Positions 1 through 10,460 of a DNA stretch of 64,000 nucleotides are shown piece by piece. The stretch comes from Paracentrotus lividus (lineage: Eukaryota; Echinodermata; Echinoidea; Camarodonta; Echinidae): assembly GCA_940671915.1 (NCBI GenBank), contig CALNVZ010003426.1:49626810-49690809 (forward strand), in the 5' to 3' direction. The first letter of the stretch is position 1, and each line of letters starts with the position of its first letter. The notes beneath the pieces are model-generated. The model was not told where the DNA came from. It was given only the letters and a program-made list of their open reading frames with translations, and did no database searches. The position numbers and the translations under genes were made by a program.

Positions 1-1937
1 GAGCAAAACATTTCTTGTAAATGTTAGATATGACCAAGCGATATAAATCACAAGTCTCCATTATGAGGGAATTTTTATGCGTAAAAAAAAGGACATCGAG
101 CAGAATAAGAAGAGAAAGGAGAGAAACAGAAACAGTTGATTGCTTTGCCAGACAAGAATACTCCCCTAAAATTACTTCAAAATTTCAGATATTGAATTTC
201 AGCCAGCTCGTTGAAAATCTTATTTCGGAAGGAGGAAGCGTTGAATCTCAATCAAAACCTGTCAAACATGATTGCAATAGCCGGCCAATTAAGTCATCAA
301 CTTCAAGTGTGTTTATAAACAAATCTACTTCAACCAACTTCAACCAATTTAAAGGCAGTATGAGTTCTAATCACACATGAAATTGCTTTTTCAAGAGAAA
401 TTGACTCAATTCATTTTGGAAAGTTTATCGAGCATGCAATTTGATATTGGACAAGTGGGAGGTTGAGAAACCTTTTTCTATAAAAAAAAAGAAAAAAAAA
501 GGATGGAATAAGTGAAAACATAATGAGATAAATTGTGTTTATATGTCCTATAAATATGTTCATAGGAACGTTTAAAATGTCAAAACATAACCATATAGAG
601 GCATATTTATAAACTGCTGTCTAGAAATAAACTTTTAATAATACAATAGGATTGCACAACTTCAATACAATCCTATTCCCCATTTAAACCTGAACTCAAA
701 GTTAACTTCTAGACCACAGTTCCGCATTTATTCTGGACACAATGTCCAATACAGTGATTTATAATGTCAATGATAAATTCCTAGTGAATAGAGCATTATC
801 TGTTGTGTATTTTACAGAAAAATTACGAGTGATTACATGTACAAAAGCACTTTATTGAGTATTTATCCCAAAACATACATGTAAATTGTAACCCCTGTAA
901 TAATTTCTGGGACAAATTCCTAGTAAGAGTATTACCTGTCATGTGTTTTACAGAAAAATGACCAGTGAATACAATGACTCTTTATTGTGTACTTATCCAA
1001 AACATACATGTATACTTTTTTATCATTAATATGAGAACTTAGGCCAAATATACACAACAAGATTATCCTCCAGTTATAAAACTTGTGCTCTTTAAAATGA
1101 ACCATCTCCAAAGCCTGTTTATTCTCTTTCATTCTTACAAAATGATTAAAACGAACATGCATGGTGTCCGGTGACACCTGACGTAAACCTAGCAATTTAA
1201 TACTGGCAATTTATATAGGTTTCTATGGAAACAGCTATCTTTGGAACAATAAATCTTTGCCTGTGTGACAAGAAAATGAGAATGAGGGAGAATTGATGGC
1301 TTACATGTATAAGAGGGAGAATTGTCATAATTGTCCTTTCTACGAATATGTTGTAGGAAAGTTTTTTTATAGTTTCTTCAGTGAACTGTAGGGTGTTGAC
1401 CGCCAAATAGAATGATGACTGTGACGCATGTGGAATACTTTGACGGAGTTGGTATCTTTTTTTTTAATGATTTCACAGCAATTAACAAATTTAATAATAA
1501 GCATGAATCTTTCAGCTTTAATTGACAACTAAGAGCAAAAAACAAAAAGGGAAAATCCCTCAAGGAGGCCAATCATCTCTACTGAAAAGTAACCAAACCT
1601 TTTTGTTATTAAAAATGGCACTTGGCATGCCAACTTAATTTCTAGCACAAAAAGGATATATTTGTATATTTTTATTTTCAAATTAATATAAAAAATAGTA
1701 TGAAAGCTGAAATTATTCTACAGACATGATATACATGTCAGCAGCATTTTTTTTAATTGCCTACCACGACTTAAAAGAGAGAAAAAAAATTATTAAGATT
1801 ATAGTTTAATCAGTACAAATGTGACTAAAGTTTATAATGGCAGTCAAAGAGTTAAATTGTAAATGATGAATTCTATTGTTTTGTGTCACTATGTTACAGT
1901 ACGATTTTCCTTAGGATAGAAACAGGGATGAACTTAC
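1..1937 (-). other. Intron following the last visible SHANK exon; no exon seen
   Basis: The stretch is AT-rich with short poly-A/T runs. A short direct repeat around 781-870 and 912-1010 (copies of CAAATTCCTAGTGAATAGAG-type sequence followed by TTTTACAGAAAAATGACC-type sequence) shows a local tandem duplication of about 135 bp. No sequence resembling the following ankyrin repeat of SHANK was found on the minus strand. The 119-codon plus-strand frame at 21-380 has no recognisable features. Confidence 0.5.
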
Positions 1938-2089
1938 ATCTAATGACTTGATATTGCCCTTCTGTACAGCCCGGTGTACAGGAGTGAAACCATGTCGATT
2001 CCTGAAGTCTAGATGAGCGCCCCCATTGACTAGAGCCTTCAGCACGTCCTCTGATCGCTCCATGGCAACGGCGATCGTTAGGGGTGTTT
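1938..2089 (-). CDS. SHANK: SHANK exon: ankyrin repeats 1-2
   Basis: The exon has 152 bp, enters in phase 1, leaves in phase 0, with acceptor ACTCCTAG|AAA and donor GAT|GTAAGT. It encodes ETPLTIAVAMERSEDVLKA, then LVNGGAHLDFRNRHGFTPVH and RAVQKGNIKSLD. The TPLTIA and FTPVHRAV signatures are canonical ankyrin-repeat turns, and NGGAHLDFR-(T/N)-R-x-G is essentially invariant in SHANK. These repeats bind sharpin and spectrin in vertebrates. The next ankyrin exon is not in the window. Confidence 0.95.
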
Positions 2090-3520
2090 CTAGGAGTGGA
2101 AGCAATAAATACAGATTAATAAATGAATATTTTTTTTTTATTTTTCTTCAGATTACTACATTGTGCAGAGAAAAAAAAAATGTTCATAGATAGGCCTATA
2201 TCGTATATATTTGTTACAAGTATTTATGTATATGCCTACTGTTAGAAATTAGGGAAAATATAGCTTCCTATCATCCCAGAAGGACTATGAAGTAATATTA
2301 AAATCTGTATTCCTAAATTTTACCCATTGATTCAAGTAACGCATATCCCATCATTGAAAAGAATAAATACATGTAAGCAAACATTGGTTCAGAAAGAAAT
2401 TAGAGAGAAAATACAAGAACACAGGTATAGATGTAAATCTAGAGAAATAGGACTACCGTATACTCCTTGAAAAATGTATTTGATATGCCTATATGAAGAG
2501 GCAGCAAGAAGGGTGAAATTTCTTCCTACACCTCTCAAGGTCTCGATAAAAGACTACTACTAGAGGTCAAACCAACTCAATGTATACCTTACAATGCTCG
2601 CCAAAAATAGCCCTGGGATATTTGGGTGAATTCGATCTATTTTTAGAAAGATAAACGTGCCTATCTCCTCCCCATACACACATATCACTCTCATAAGTCA
2701 TATTTGAGAAGGAATATATTGCCTTTGTTGGAATATTGACCTCAACATGTGATTGGTAACAGATCAGCTGGGAAGTATGTGCCTGAATCCCTTATTTCAT
2801 ATTAGCCTGGTGTGTTGGTCAAGGGCATGGGCTGCAGATTAAAACAAGGGTTCTGAGGGATAGCATATACAGAGGTTTCCAAATATGGGAACCCAACTTT
2901 CCCTAGTATTATTTCACGAAAAGTTCTAATTTTCTCTGCTTCCATAGCATGTAATCATGTAGTATTCCTTGTTATATTTGTTATCTTTTATACAGGCGTC
3001 TTTTTATCAAAATGAATAGTGGTGCTCAAGAAATTTCTTGCAAAAAGTCATATCATGGTTATAGAGAGAGTCACAAGGGTTCCAGGACAACTACCCTCTC
3101 CTAGAAAACTAATAATCCTAGCCATAATCCTGAGGGGGGGGGGGTGTCCATGGGTAGTCGTCTGGCAGAGTCAGAGACGCTAGAGAGCTAGAGGCCTTGA
3201 TAGGTAGAAAGAAAACAAATTATGGATGTGAAGTTCATTCAATCCAGAACCCAGTATCACAACAGGACTAAACCCAACCCTAACCCCATCGACCGCTCCA
3301 AAGTTTAGGGTAAGTTTATCACGGGGTGCGGGGTATGAAAAGACCCGGTTGAAGAATATGTATGTCACCATTGAGGGTATTGATATCATTCTATGGGATA
3401 TCACCTCTGAAACAATATCTCAATTGAATTTAATGCATGACCATGCAGGGATCAGTTTAACAATCAAATGGCAATATGGATTACACTGAAGTAATGAGCG
3501 ATCAACAAGATTGACACACA

Positions 3521-3660
3521 GGAGGACGGGAGAGGGGGAGAGGAGAGGGGAAAGAGGGAAGGGGAGAAGGAGAGAGAGGAGGAGGGGCAGGGGCAGAGAA
3601 GGGATGGGGAGTGGAGAAGAGGAGCGAAAAATAAAGGGAGAGGAGCGAAAGAGATATGGC
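3521..3660 (+). repeat. Purine-rich (GGA/GA) low-complexity tract
   Basis: About 140 bp are almost entirely A and G on the plus strand, mostly GAGG and GGAGA units. Pro/Ser/Leu-rich open frames on the minus strand here are a by-product of the composition. Such tracts can form triplex DNA; nothing else is implied. Confidence 0.85.
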
Positions 3661-4970
3661 AATGGACATTAACATTCAAGGACGTTTCCATCCATATGGG
3701 ATTAATTAAATTTAAGATAAGGTTTTGAATGATACTGAGGAAGGGAACATCTTAAAGTTAAAGCAAATTGGGAGAGAGATGTAATGAATATCAAAGAGGA
3801 GTTTGGGTTTGGATTCTGATGAAAAAGCAATAGAGGAGGAGGGGCAGAGATGCAACAACAATTATCTCAATTGTGGATGAAGATAATTTTTTACATTGTA
3901 GGGTCTAGACACATACTGACTTCGGATTTTGGTTCAATAGAGATGGTACACGGGGTGCAGCAACTAAATGTGGAAGAACATCATTTGTCTCACTTAAAGC
4001 TAGAAGGACATTAGCTCCATAGGTTAACTCCCTTCTGGCTCTCAGCAGACATATCCTATGTTCTATGTTAGCTAGTCTCCCGCTGCAAAAAGCCAAAAAG
4101 GGGAGCGGTTCTTTTCTCTTGTGTCTACATTAGATTGTTTGGCGGTATTGTTTCAATAACGAGGGTATATAATGCTCCAGTCGGCTGACCTTTCTCTAAT
4201 GGGAGTCATGGCATGTTGAAATGGAGAGGAATTTAAGGAGAGTCTAGGTATGTGGTGCTACAATCTGACTGCTGAATGATGCAGGGAATGTTCAAAGGAG
4301 GTTGATTGTAGTGCAATGCTAAGCCATGTATGTGAAGGACATTTAAAGCTATTGTAACATGTATGTAAATTTTAAAAATGGGAAAATCAGTCTGAAAGAT
4401 GCCATGAAATTAAAGAGAGCGGAAGGCACAAAGCATTTTTACCAAAGTTGTCCATTGATATACTTTATAAAAATCTGTTAGTTTAAAAGAAGTAAATGAA
4501 AGGACTGTTTTACATGATAAGGTAACTCTTGTAGTGCAAGGCTGATCTAAAGTGTATGACATTTAAAGCTCATATGCAACTTTCACAAATTGCAAATAAG
4601 TCAAAAAGGTGCCATAAAATGATTGTTGTTAGTTCGATAAAAGAGGACACCACAGTGACACAATTATTTTACCAAAATCCTAGATAAATAAACTTCACAA
4701 ATAACCATAAGTTTGAAAGCAATGTGGGAAAGGACTGAAGACACATTAGGCTTTACCTGATCACTTTCTGATTCAGGTGAGTTCCATCAGAAATTGTATA
4801 GCACAAGGAAAATACAGTACCGGTAAGTTAAAATAATTCCAATATTCTTGGGTCAAAGAAAACCTTGACTAAATTCCTGTAGAAGACATCACTACTAAAA
4901 AAGGCTTTCCAAATTATCGAGATTTCCCTTACCTACGATGGCTTCAATATAAGGACAATATTTTTCTCCT

Positions 4971-5043
4971 TGGACAATTACCCCCAGGAATAAGGTTAGG
5001 GGTAGAGTTAGGGGGTAGATTTTTGGCTGGGGGTAATTGTCCA
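4971..5043. repeat. 73-bp inverted repeat with perfect 17-bp arms
   Basis: TGGACAATTACCCCCAG at 4971-4987 is matched exactly by its reverse complement at 5027-5043, around a G/T-rich loop. It may be a very small foldback element. No clear target duplication is visible. Confidence 0.8.
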
Positions 5044-5141
5044 GGAGTACATGTAGTTCTCCTAGAACCTAAATTCCTGTGAAAGACCTCACTTCCAAAG
5101 GAGCCCTTAGAAGAAAAAAAATGTTTTGACATTTGCCCTAC

Positions 5142-5322
5142 CTCCAGTGGCCTCTTCATGGAAATTTGGGTCCAGCCCTTTGTCGGCCATCTTGTTTATC
5201 TTGTCCACTTGGCGGTTCCTAATGTAGTCCATGAACTGCTTCAGGTTGGACTTGGAATGGAACTTCTTGAGTTGGTTCACATCCAGGTTCAGCTGCCTGT
5301 AGACCCGCTTCTTGTAACGGAA
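5142..5322 (-). CDS. SHANK: SHANK exon: SPN-ankyrin linker and start of ankyrin repeats
   Basis: The exon has 181 bp (60 codons plus one base), with acceptor ATATCCCTAG|TTC and donor GGAG|GTAGGG. It encodes FRYKKRVYRQLNLDVNQLKK, then KSNLKQFMDYI and, near the end, DKGLDPNFHEEATG. The YKxRVY motif, the NLKxFMDY helix and GLDPNFH are all SHANK-specific landmarks: the first closes the SPN domain, and the second and third start the first ankyrin repeat. The last base is completed by AA of the next exon to give Glu, exactly where SHANK proteins read G-E-(T/C)-P-L. A weak copy of the donor end lies about 209 bp downstream. Confidence 0.96.
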
Positions 5323-5590
5323 CTAGGGATATCAAAAGGTGATTGGTGTTTACTTGTGGGCTAGTCTAAGAGGCACCCTACTCAGAAAAACATAAAATTG
5401 AAACCAATAAACTGATAACAAAATGTGAAATCTACAGCAATTAAACAACAACATATTGTTTAAAAAAAAACGTTCCCAGGATCAATTAATGGCCTGTACA
5501 TTGGAGAAGTTCAATGATTCACATTGAAGGGATTTAATCTGATGTAGGCCTACTATTGGTTCTTAGCTAAAAATGAAACATTAAAAATAC

Positions 5591-5716
5591 CTCTAGATAA
5601 GCTCTCTTTTGATCTATGGGGTAGTCACTGATGAGCCGCTCTTCGTCCAGAAACTTGCCCGCTTTGTTATTCTGAGGGAGCATGTAGAAACCATGGTTAC
5701 GACTATCTGGTAGCTC
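5591..5716 (-). CDS. SHANK: SHANK exon: C-terminal half of SPN domain
   Basis: The exon has 42 codons, phase 0 at both ends, acceptor ACCAACAG|GAG and donor GAG|GTATTT. It encodes ELPDSRNHGFYMLPQ, then NNKAGKFLDEERLISDYP, ending RAYLE. AGKFLDEERL followed by YP and YLE is diagnostic of SHANK, where human and fly proteins have near-identical blocks. This part finishes the ubiquitin-like SPN fold that packs on the ankyrin repeats and binds active Rap1/R-Ras. A perfect (CT)n tract forms part of the acceptor's pyrimidine tract (5727-5748). Confidence 0.95.
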
Positions 5717-5726
5717 CTGTTGGTAT

Positions 5727-5748
5727 GAGAGAGAGAGAGAGAGAGAGA
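5727..5748 (+). repeat. (GA)11 microsatellite, read as (CT)n upstream of a SHANK acceptor
   Basis: A perfect dinucleotide run ends 10 bases upstream, in transcript sense, of the acceptor AG at 5718-5717. On the minus strand it supplies most of the pyrimidine tract of that exon. Confidence 0.9.
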
Positions 5749-5984
5749 AGAAAATATGATGTCATTGCTCAATACTATACCATTTCATCATAAAATTGTT
5801 GGTCTTATTTCTAAAAAAAACAAAACAAAAACAAAAACAAAAACAAAAGTTATATAAAATAATGAATACTTTTTTCTTCAAAACGCTTCTAACTTTTATC
5901 ATTACAGAACTGTACCACTGTTTAAATATCATCTTTAACCTAATACCATACAGAAGTTCTATTCTATTCTATTCTAGTGCCGTA

Positions 5985-7346
5985 TCAATTGACTTTGGCG
6001 ATCATGCTGTTCCACAACTCTCTGTCTCTAGCCTTATGCATTATGGCTTGTGATCCACTATCTTCTATTCCTTTCTCTTCAAGCCACTTCTTCAAACTGT
6101 CCATCCACAGTATTCTTTTTCTTCCTCTACCTCTCTTCCCCTCGATCTTTCCTGTCAATGACAAATTCTCCAGACCCTCTTTACGTAATAAATGTCCTAG
6201 AAATTTCAACTGTCTAATTCTTATATTGCTGAGTACTTTGTGGTTAACATTCGCTCTTCTGAGTACATTTTCATTGCTAACTCTATCTGTCCATTTGATT
6301 TTTAACATTTGTCTAAAGAACCACATTTCACAGCTGTCCAGTCGTTTCTTCATATCTGTTGTTATTGTCCAAGCTTCGCTTCCGTACATTAAAACGGGAT
6401 GAACATAACATTGCAGCACCTGTATTCTGGTTCTCATACTTAGTGATTTGTTTGTGAGAAGATTGCGCAGCTTTGAAAAAGCAGACTTTGCCAAGGCTAT
6501 TCGTCGTTTGATCTCTTTCTCGCATCTGGCCTCTTCTGTGATGATGCTTCCAAGGTAATTAAAAGGACTGTACTTGTTTGATGTCTTTGTCTCCCAGTTT
6601 CCGGCTGCATCTTAGGCTGTCCTTTTTTGCAACAACTAAGCTTTCTGTCTTTTTGTAGTTGATGTTCAGTCCCATTCTTTCACTTTCTCTAACTACTATG
6701 TCTAGGAGTTTTTGTAATCCTTCTGCAGATTCTGCTATCAACACTGTGTCATCTGCATATATCTAATATTTGTGATGTTGTGTCCTCCTACTTGGATGCC
6801 TTTTTCGCTCTCTAGGTTTCTGAGTATGATCTCACTGTATAGATTGAACAGATCAGGAGACATTACACACCCTTGTCTCACTCCTCTCTTAATGTCTGTA
6901 TATTCTGTGAATTCTCCATCAACTCTTATACAGGCGGATTGGTTCCAGTACAGGCTCTGTAGTAAGTAAAGGTCCTTTTCCTATATATCAAATTTGCGTA
7001 ACTCCTGAAACAACTTTTCATGACGAACTTTGTCGAAGGCCTTTGAATAATCGATAAAGCACATAAACACATCCTTCTGCATTTCGACAGCTCTTTCAGT
7101 TATGTTCCTGATGACAAAGATTGCGTTTCTGGTGCCAACATCTTCCACAAAGCCAAATTGCTCTGAACCAATTTCAGGATTTATCCTACTCCTTGCTCTA
7201 CATAATAGAATTCTTAATATTATCTTGGTAACGTGACTAATGAGACTGATTGTTCGGTACTTCTCGCAGTCTACCGCCCCTGCTTTCTTTGGTATTGCGA
7301 CGAAAATGGATTTAGACAGTTCTTCCCGGAAATCTTCCTTCATCAT
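5985..7346 (-). pseudogene. LINE reverse transcriptase and C-terminal region, broken
   Basis: In sense order: IFVAIPKKAGAVDCEKYR (fingers), FIDYSKAFDKVRHEKL (palm, first catalytic Asp) ending at an in-frame TAG at 6983-6981. The same frame then resumes with DLYLLQSLYWNQ and RGVRQGCVMSPDLFN. A two-base insertion lies just before the YADD catalytic motif (codons at 6759-6748), shifting the frame. It continues with LIAESAEGLQKLLDIVV and, after another shift, a 169-codon open tail with VLMYGSEAWT and a basic GKRGRGRKR stretch. The catalytic residues survive but the frame is broken. Confidence 0.85.
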
Positions 7347-8299
7347 ATTATGATGTTGAAATTGTTGTTAGTTTTTCGATGCCAAAATCTTCCAACGCTT
7401 CTATCATTTCAGACTATTCCATCAGTCCAGCTGATTATTTTTGTTCATCATTGCCACCCTTGTACTTCTGACTTAGGATCTGGCTCCTTCAGCTGTGGCT
7501 GAGAAAGGCTGCATGCATTTCTTTCATCTCTGAACAGTCACCAATGTATTCATCCATCTATTCATGATCTCTCTTTTCAAAGAGCATGGTCCCATCTTTG
7601 CTTTGATGCACCCAGAGTTGAAGAGCAAGGTTTCTGATGGTGAGATCGTTATTCTCTGGTGTGCTTATGGTTCTTTCCATACTGTTTTCGATTTCTGCAC
7701 ACTTCTCATTTAACCATCTCTCCTTTGATCTTTACACTTTGTCTTGATTTTTCTTGAGTTCTTGTATTCCTTTCCCTTCCTGTCTTGACTTTTGTTCTCT
7801 CCTCATCGCTATATCCCCTTTGTATTCCATCTACTTTTACGTTTTTCTCTTTCTTGTGCACAGTCCTTCAGCACTTCTACGAGGATGTTCTCATTGTTTC
7901 CATGTACCTCTTCTCTTTCATCTTTCAGTCTTCAAACCATTCTTCACTTTACGATACTGGAGGAATTTCCGTTTCTTCAGTGTTCAAGTCCTTTTCTTTA
8001 CAACCTTTGCCTTTTCAGTTTTAGTTTGCATGAAGTGTACAGATCACAGGTACATGATCACTCCGCAGTCGCTCCTGTTTTTTAGCCTGTTCACTGCTCT
8101 CTTAAACCTGTTGTTTATTGCTATATCAATCTGGTTTCTGACAAGGTACCTGGGCTCATCCATGTGTAGGTTCGTCTGGGTTCTTTAACCAAGTATTTGT
8201 ATGACCATATTCTGTCCTTCGCACCATTGTACCCATCCCCACGTCGTTTTATTGCAATTCATATTGACCACTGTCTTTCCTTCTCTACCTTGGCCAACC

Positions 8300-8720
8300 T
8301 TGCATTAAGATCGCCCATGACGATATATTTCATTGTTTTGCACTCGCTTTGCTTCGTCCCAATGTATCATAGAACAAATCGATTCTTCATCTGTACTTTC
8401 TGATGTGGGAGAATAACAACGATGATTATATGTTAAATGTTTCCATGTAGCTGACCATAAGAACCGGTCATCATACTCCAGTAGCCCAAGATGCTTTTGA
8501 AACATGGGGTCCATCAAAAGTCCAACTCCTCTCTCGTGTCTCTCACCTCCTGCATATATCATTTGTATCCATCAATTAAAATTCTCCGTCGTTTGTCCAT
8601 CTGTTTCATTAATACTAGTATGTGTAATATTCATCCTTTCCATCTCTTGCTCACATTCTCAAGCTTTCCACCTCTGATAGCATTCTACATTCCAGGTTCC
8701 AACTCTGATCTTATACTTGT
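8300..8720 (-). pseudogene. LINE AP-endonuclease domain fragment
   Basis: In sense order, the frame IRVGTWNVECY (about 8716-8684) matches the opening GTWN motif of APE-type endonucleases. After a frameshift come GGERHERGVGLLMD and LEYDDRFLWS. The segment before the expected catalytic block contains YSPTSESTDEE and DEAKRVQNNEIY. These blocks match the endonuclease of RTE-like elements, which is often annotated as craniofacial-development-protein-2-like. Further downstream (about 8170-8050) the block RYLVRNQIDIAIN continues the domain. Frame changes are frequent. Confidence 0.75.
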
Positions 8721-9356
8721 TGCGCACAGTAACAGACTGACGTTGGTCCACCTGTCGCTCATGGATCCCCTACGGGCGAGACGCTACCCAAGATGGATGG
8801 GTTAGCCCCCTTTTACGCCTTTGCCTTTGATCTATAGTTGTGATGCATCATGATTGTTCTTGGAAAATAATAGTGAATGGTTTTCCGTGCCTTCTTCACC
8901 GCAGCTGTCCCATATTTGGGTCACAGTATGCCTACATTTTATAGAGCTCGTCTTGTCCTGAAACTCTGGATCCTCGCCGAGACACCTTACTGCATCGACG
9001 CCTGCCCAATGCAGGGCAAAAACTAGGCTTATTGAAGGCGGCCTGCTTTCGCTCTCACTGCGTGTCGTAAGGTTAATGCTAGCTTTTTACATCATTGCCA
9101 CGTACGTATCCCAGCCCCCTGATGCTGTAATGGTCCTCTATTAGTCGCCTTTTACGACACGCCGAGGAGTGCGTGGGGGGTATTCTTGAGGGGGCCCACC
9201 CCACCCCACAGAAGTAATATTAGATTAAAGGTTAGGGTGGGCAGTGGTAAGGATCTTTGGAGTGTCAGGGTGTCATCTTATGGTAAAACCACTCCTGGTT
9301 CTTATATTACAAGATGATACAGGCCTACATGAAAGGAAATCATCAATTGTATTTAC

Positions 9357-9428
9357 CACATCAGGACATTGGAGAATATGTTGCTTCATGTTCCAAATCC
9401 GCTCATCTTTTCTGAAGCATACAGATTT
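9357..9428 (-). CDS. SHANK: SHANK micro-exon: SPN domain core (24 codons)
   Basis: The exon has 72 bp, phase 0 at both ends, with an acceptor GTGCAG|AAA after a long T/C-rich tract and donor GTG|GTAAAT. It encodes KSVCFRKDERIWNMKQ followed by HILQCPDV. I looked for it because the flanking exons lacked the conserved TKCL...VW..KQ segment of the SPN domain. The Trp-x-x-Lys-Gln motif is present, and spacing to the next exon (ELPDSRNHG) matches human and fly SHANK residue for residue. The first residue, Lys, aligns with human SHANK3 Lys22, one of the basic residues reported to contact Rap/Ras GTPases. The LINE fragment begins about 170 bp downstream in the following intron. Confidence 0.85.
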
Positions 9429-9573
9429 CTGCACAGTAAAAAAAAAAGAAAAAAGAAAGAAAAGGAGAAAAGATAGAAATAATTAATAAATACATTTCAA
9501 ATGTACTTTTATACTTCTGAGTAACCACAACTTCTCATTTGCTGTATCTTATACCCCATTCACAGTGGCCTCA

Positions 9574-9618
9574 AACACCGCTACAGTCGCGGGACTGTCC
9601 CGCGACTGTAGCGGTGTT
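9574..9618. repeat. Perfect palindrome, 22-bp arms with 1-base centre
   Basis: AACACCGCTACAGTCGCGGGAC (9574-9595) and its exact reverse complement at 9597-9618 flank a single T. It lies in the left subterminal part of the TIR element and could extrude as a hairpin. Confidence 0.9.
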
Positions 9619-9784
9619 GCCTTTAGTGTGAATGCTCGGACCCGCTATAAACTATCCCGGGATAACCTCGCTCCGCTATAACACCGCGATAAATTATCGT
9701 GCTCAAACCATAGTAACAGCACCGGGACAGTCCCGTGACTGTCGCGGAGTGCCTTCAGTGTGAAGGCACTCCGCTACAGCACCG

Positions 9785-10460
9785 GGATAAAAAACAATAA
9801 AATACATAACAATTTCCAGAAAAGAGAGTGAAAGAAGGATAAAACAAGGAAATACATAAGAAATTATTGCAAAGAAAAAGAAAGAAGGATAAAAACAAAG
9901 AAATACATAAGAAATTGATTGAAGAGAAAAGAAAGGAGGATAAAACAAGGAAATACATAAGAAATGATATATAAGAAAAAGAAAGGATAAAAACAAAAAA
10001 ATACATAATAAATTGATAGAAGAGAAAAGAAAGGAGGATAAAACAAGGAAATGCATAAGAAATTATTGCAAAGAAAAAGAAAGAAGGATAAAAACAAAGA
10101 AATACATAAGAAATTGATTGAAGAGAAAAGAAAGGAGGATAAAACAAGGAAATACATAAGAAATTATTGCAAAGAAAAAGAAAGAAGAATAAAAACAAAG
10201 AAATACATAAGAAATTGATAGAAGATAGAGAAAGGAAGAGAACATGGAAATACATAACAAATTGATAGAAAAGAAAAGGAAAGAAGGTGAAAACAAGGAA
10301 ATACATAAGAAATGATATAAAAGAAAAGGAAAGAAGGAGAAAAACAAAGAAATACATAAGAAATTAAAGAAAAGAAAAGGAAAGAAAGAGAAAAACAAAG
10401 AAATACATAAGAAATGATAGAAAAGAAAAGGAAAGAAGGAGAAAAACAAAGAAATACAAG
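9785..10460 (+). repeat. Minisatellite, ~50-bp period, about 13 copies
   Basis: The core GAAATACATAAG recurs near 9850, 9900, 9950, 10050, 10100, 10150, 10200, 10300, 10350 and 10400. It is separated by A/G-rich spacers such as AAAGAAAGAAGG. The 19-base core AAACAAAGAAATACATAAG is also found, inverted, in the element at 31086-31975. Confidence 0.95.

Larger units (their letters stand above)
2090..5141 (-). other. SHANK intron between exons 5322-5142 and 2089-1938
   Basis: Apart from the purine-rich tract at 3521-3660, the hairpin at 4971-5043 and a decayed copy of the upstream donor junction at about 4933, I see only AT-rich sequence. The G-run at 3136-3145 is a simple homopolymer. No convincing exon was found. 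Confidence 0.5.
5956..9185 (-). mobile_element. Degraded RTE-like non-LTR retrotransposon (LINE)
   Basis: The element is oriented like SHANK, in the intron between exons 9428-9357 and 5716-5591. From its 5' side (about 9185), a GC-richer leader contains GTCGTAAAAGGCGACTAATAG-type sequence. This is followed by an AP-endonuclease domain (about 8720-8300) and a reverse transcriptase (about 7346-6500). The C-terminal part, typical of LINE maturase-like tails, ends IAKVN-stop at 5985. Immediately after the stop is a short tandem (TAGAA)n tail at 5975-5956, as expected for the RTE clade rather than a poly-A tail. Several frameshifts and at least one stop show it is dead. Exact boundaries were not determined from a second copy. 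Confidence 0.85.

Noticed and set aside
21..380. Plus-strand 119-codon frame
   Set aside because: Opposite to the SHANK gene, no domain, Ser/Arg/Lys-rich low-information sequence, no promoter or splice evidence.
3905..4096. Minus-strand 63-codon frame (LLRARRELTYGANVLLALSE)
   Set aside because: Protein-like in part but with no acceptor/donor pair in phase with the SHANK exons, and no recognised family. It may be a fragment of a dispersed repeat.
7233..8805. Several plus-strand frames of 68-144 codons
   Set aside because: They are antisense to the LINE, whose endonuclease and reverse-transcriptase blocks explain the open sequence on the other strand.
9703..10449. Overlapping minus-strand frames of 97-200 codons, rich in Phe, Ser, Leu, Ile, resembling multi-pass membrane proteins
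   Set aside because: They are translations of the ~50-bp minisatellite inside the TIR element; all frames stay open because the unit lacks stops. No start context or splice support.
9785..10460. Regularly spaced direct repeats that might suggest a CRISPR array
   Set aside because: Spacers are themselves repetitive A/G-rich sequence, the context is eukaryotic, and the array is inside a transposon.
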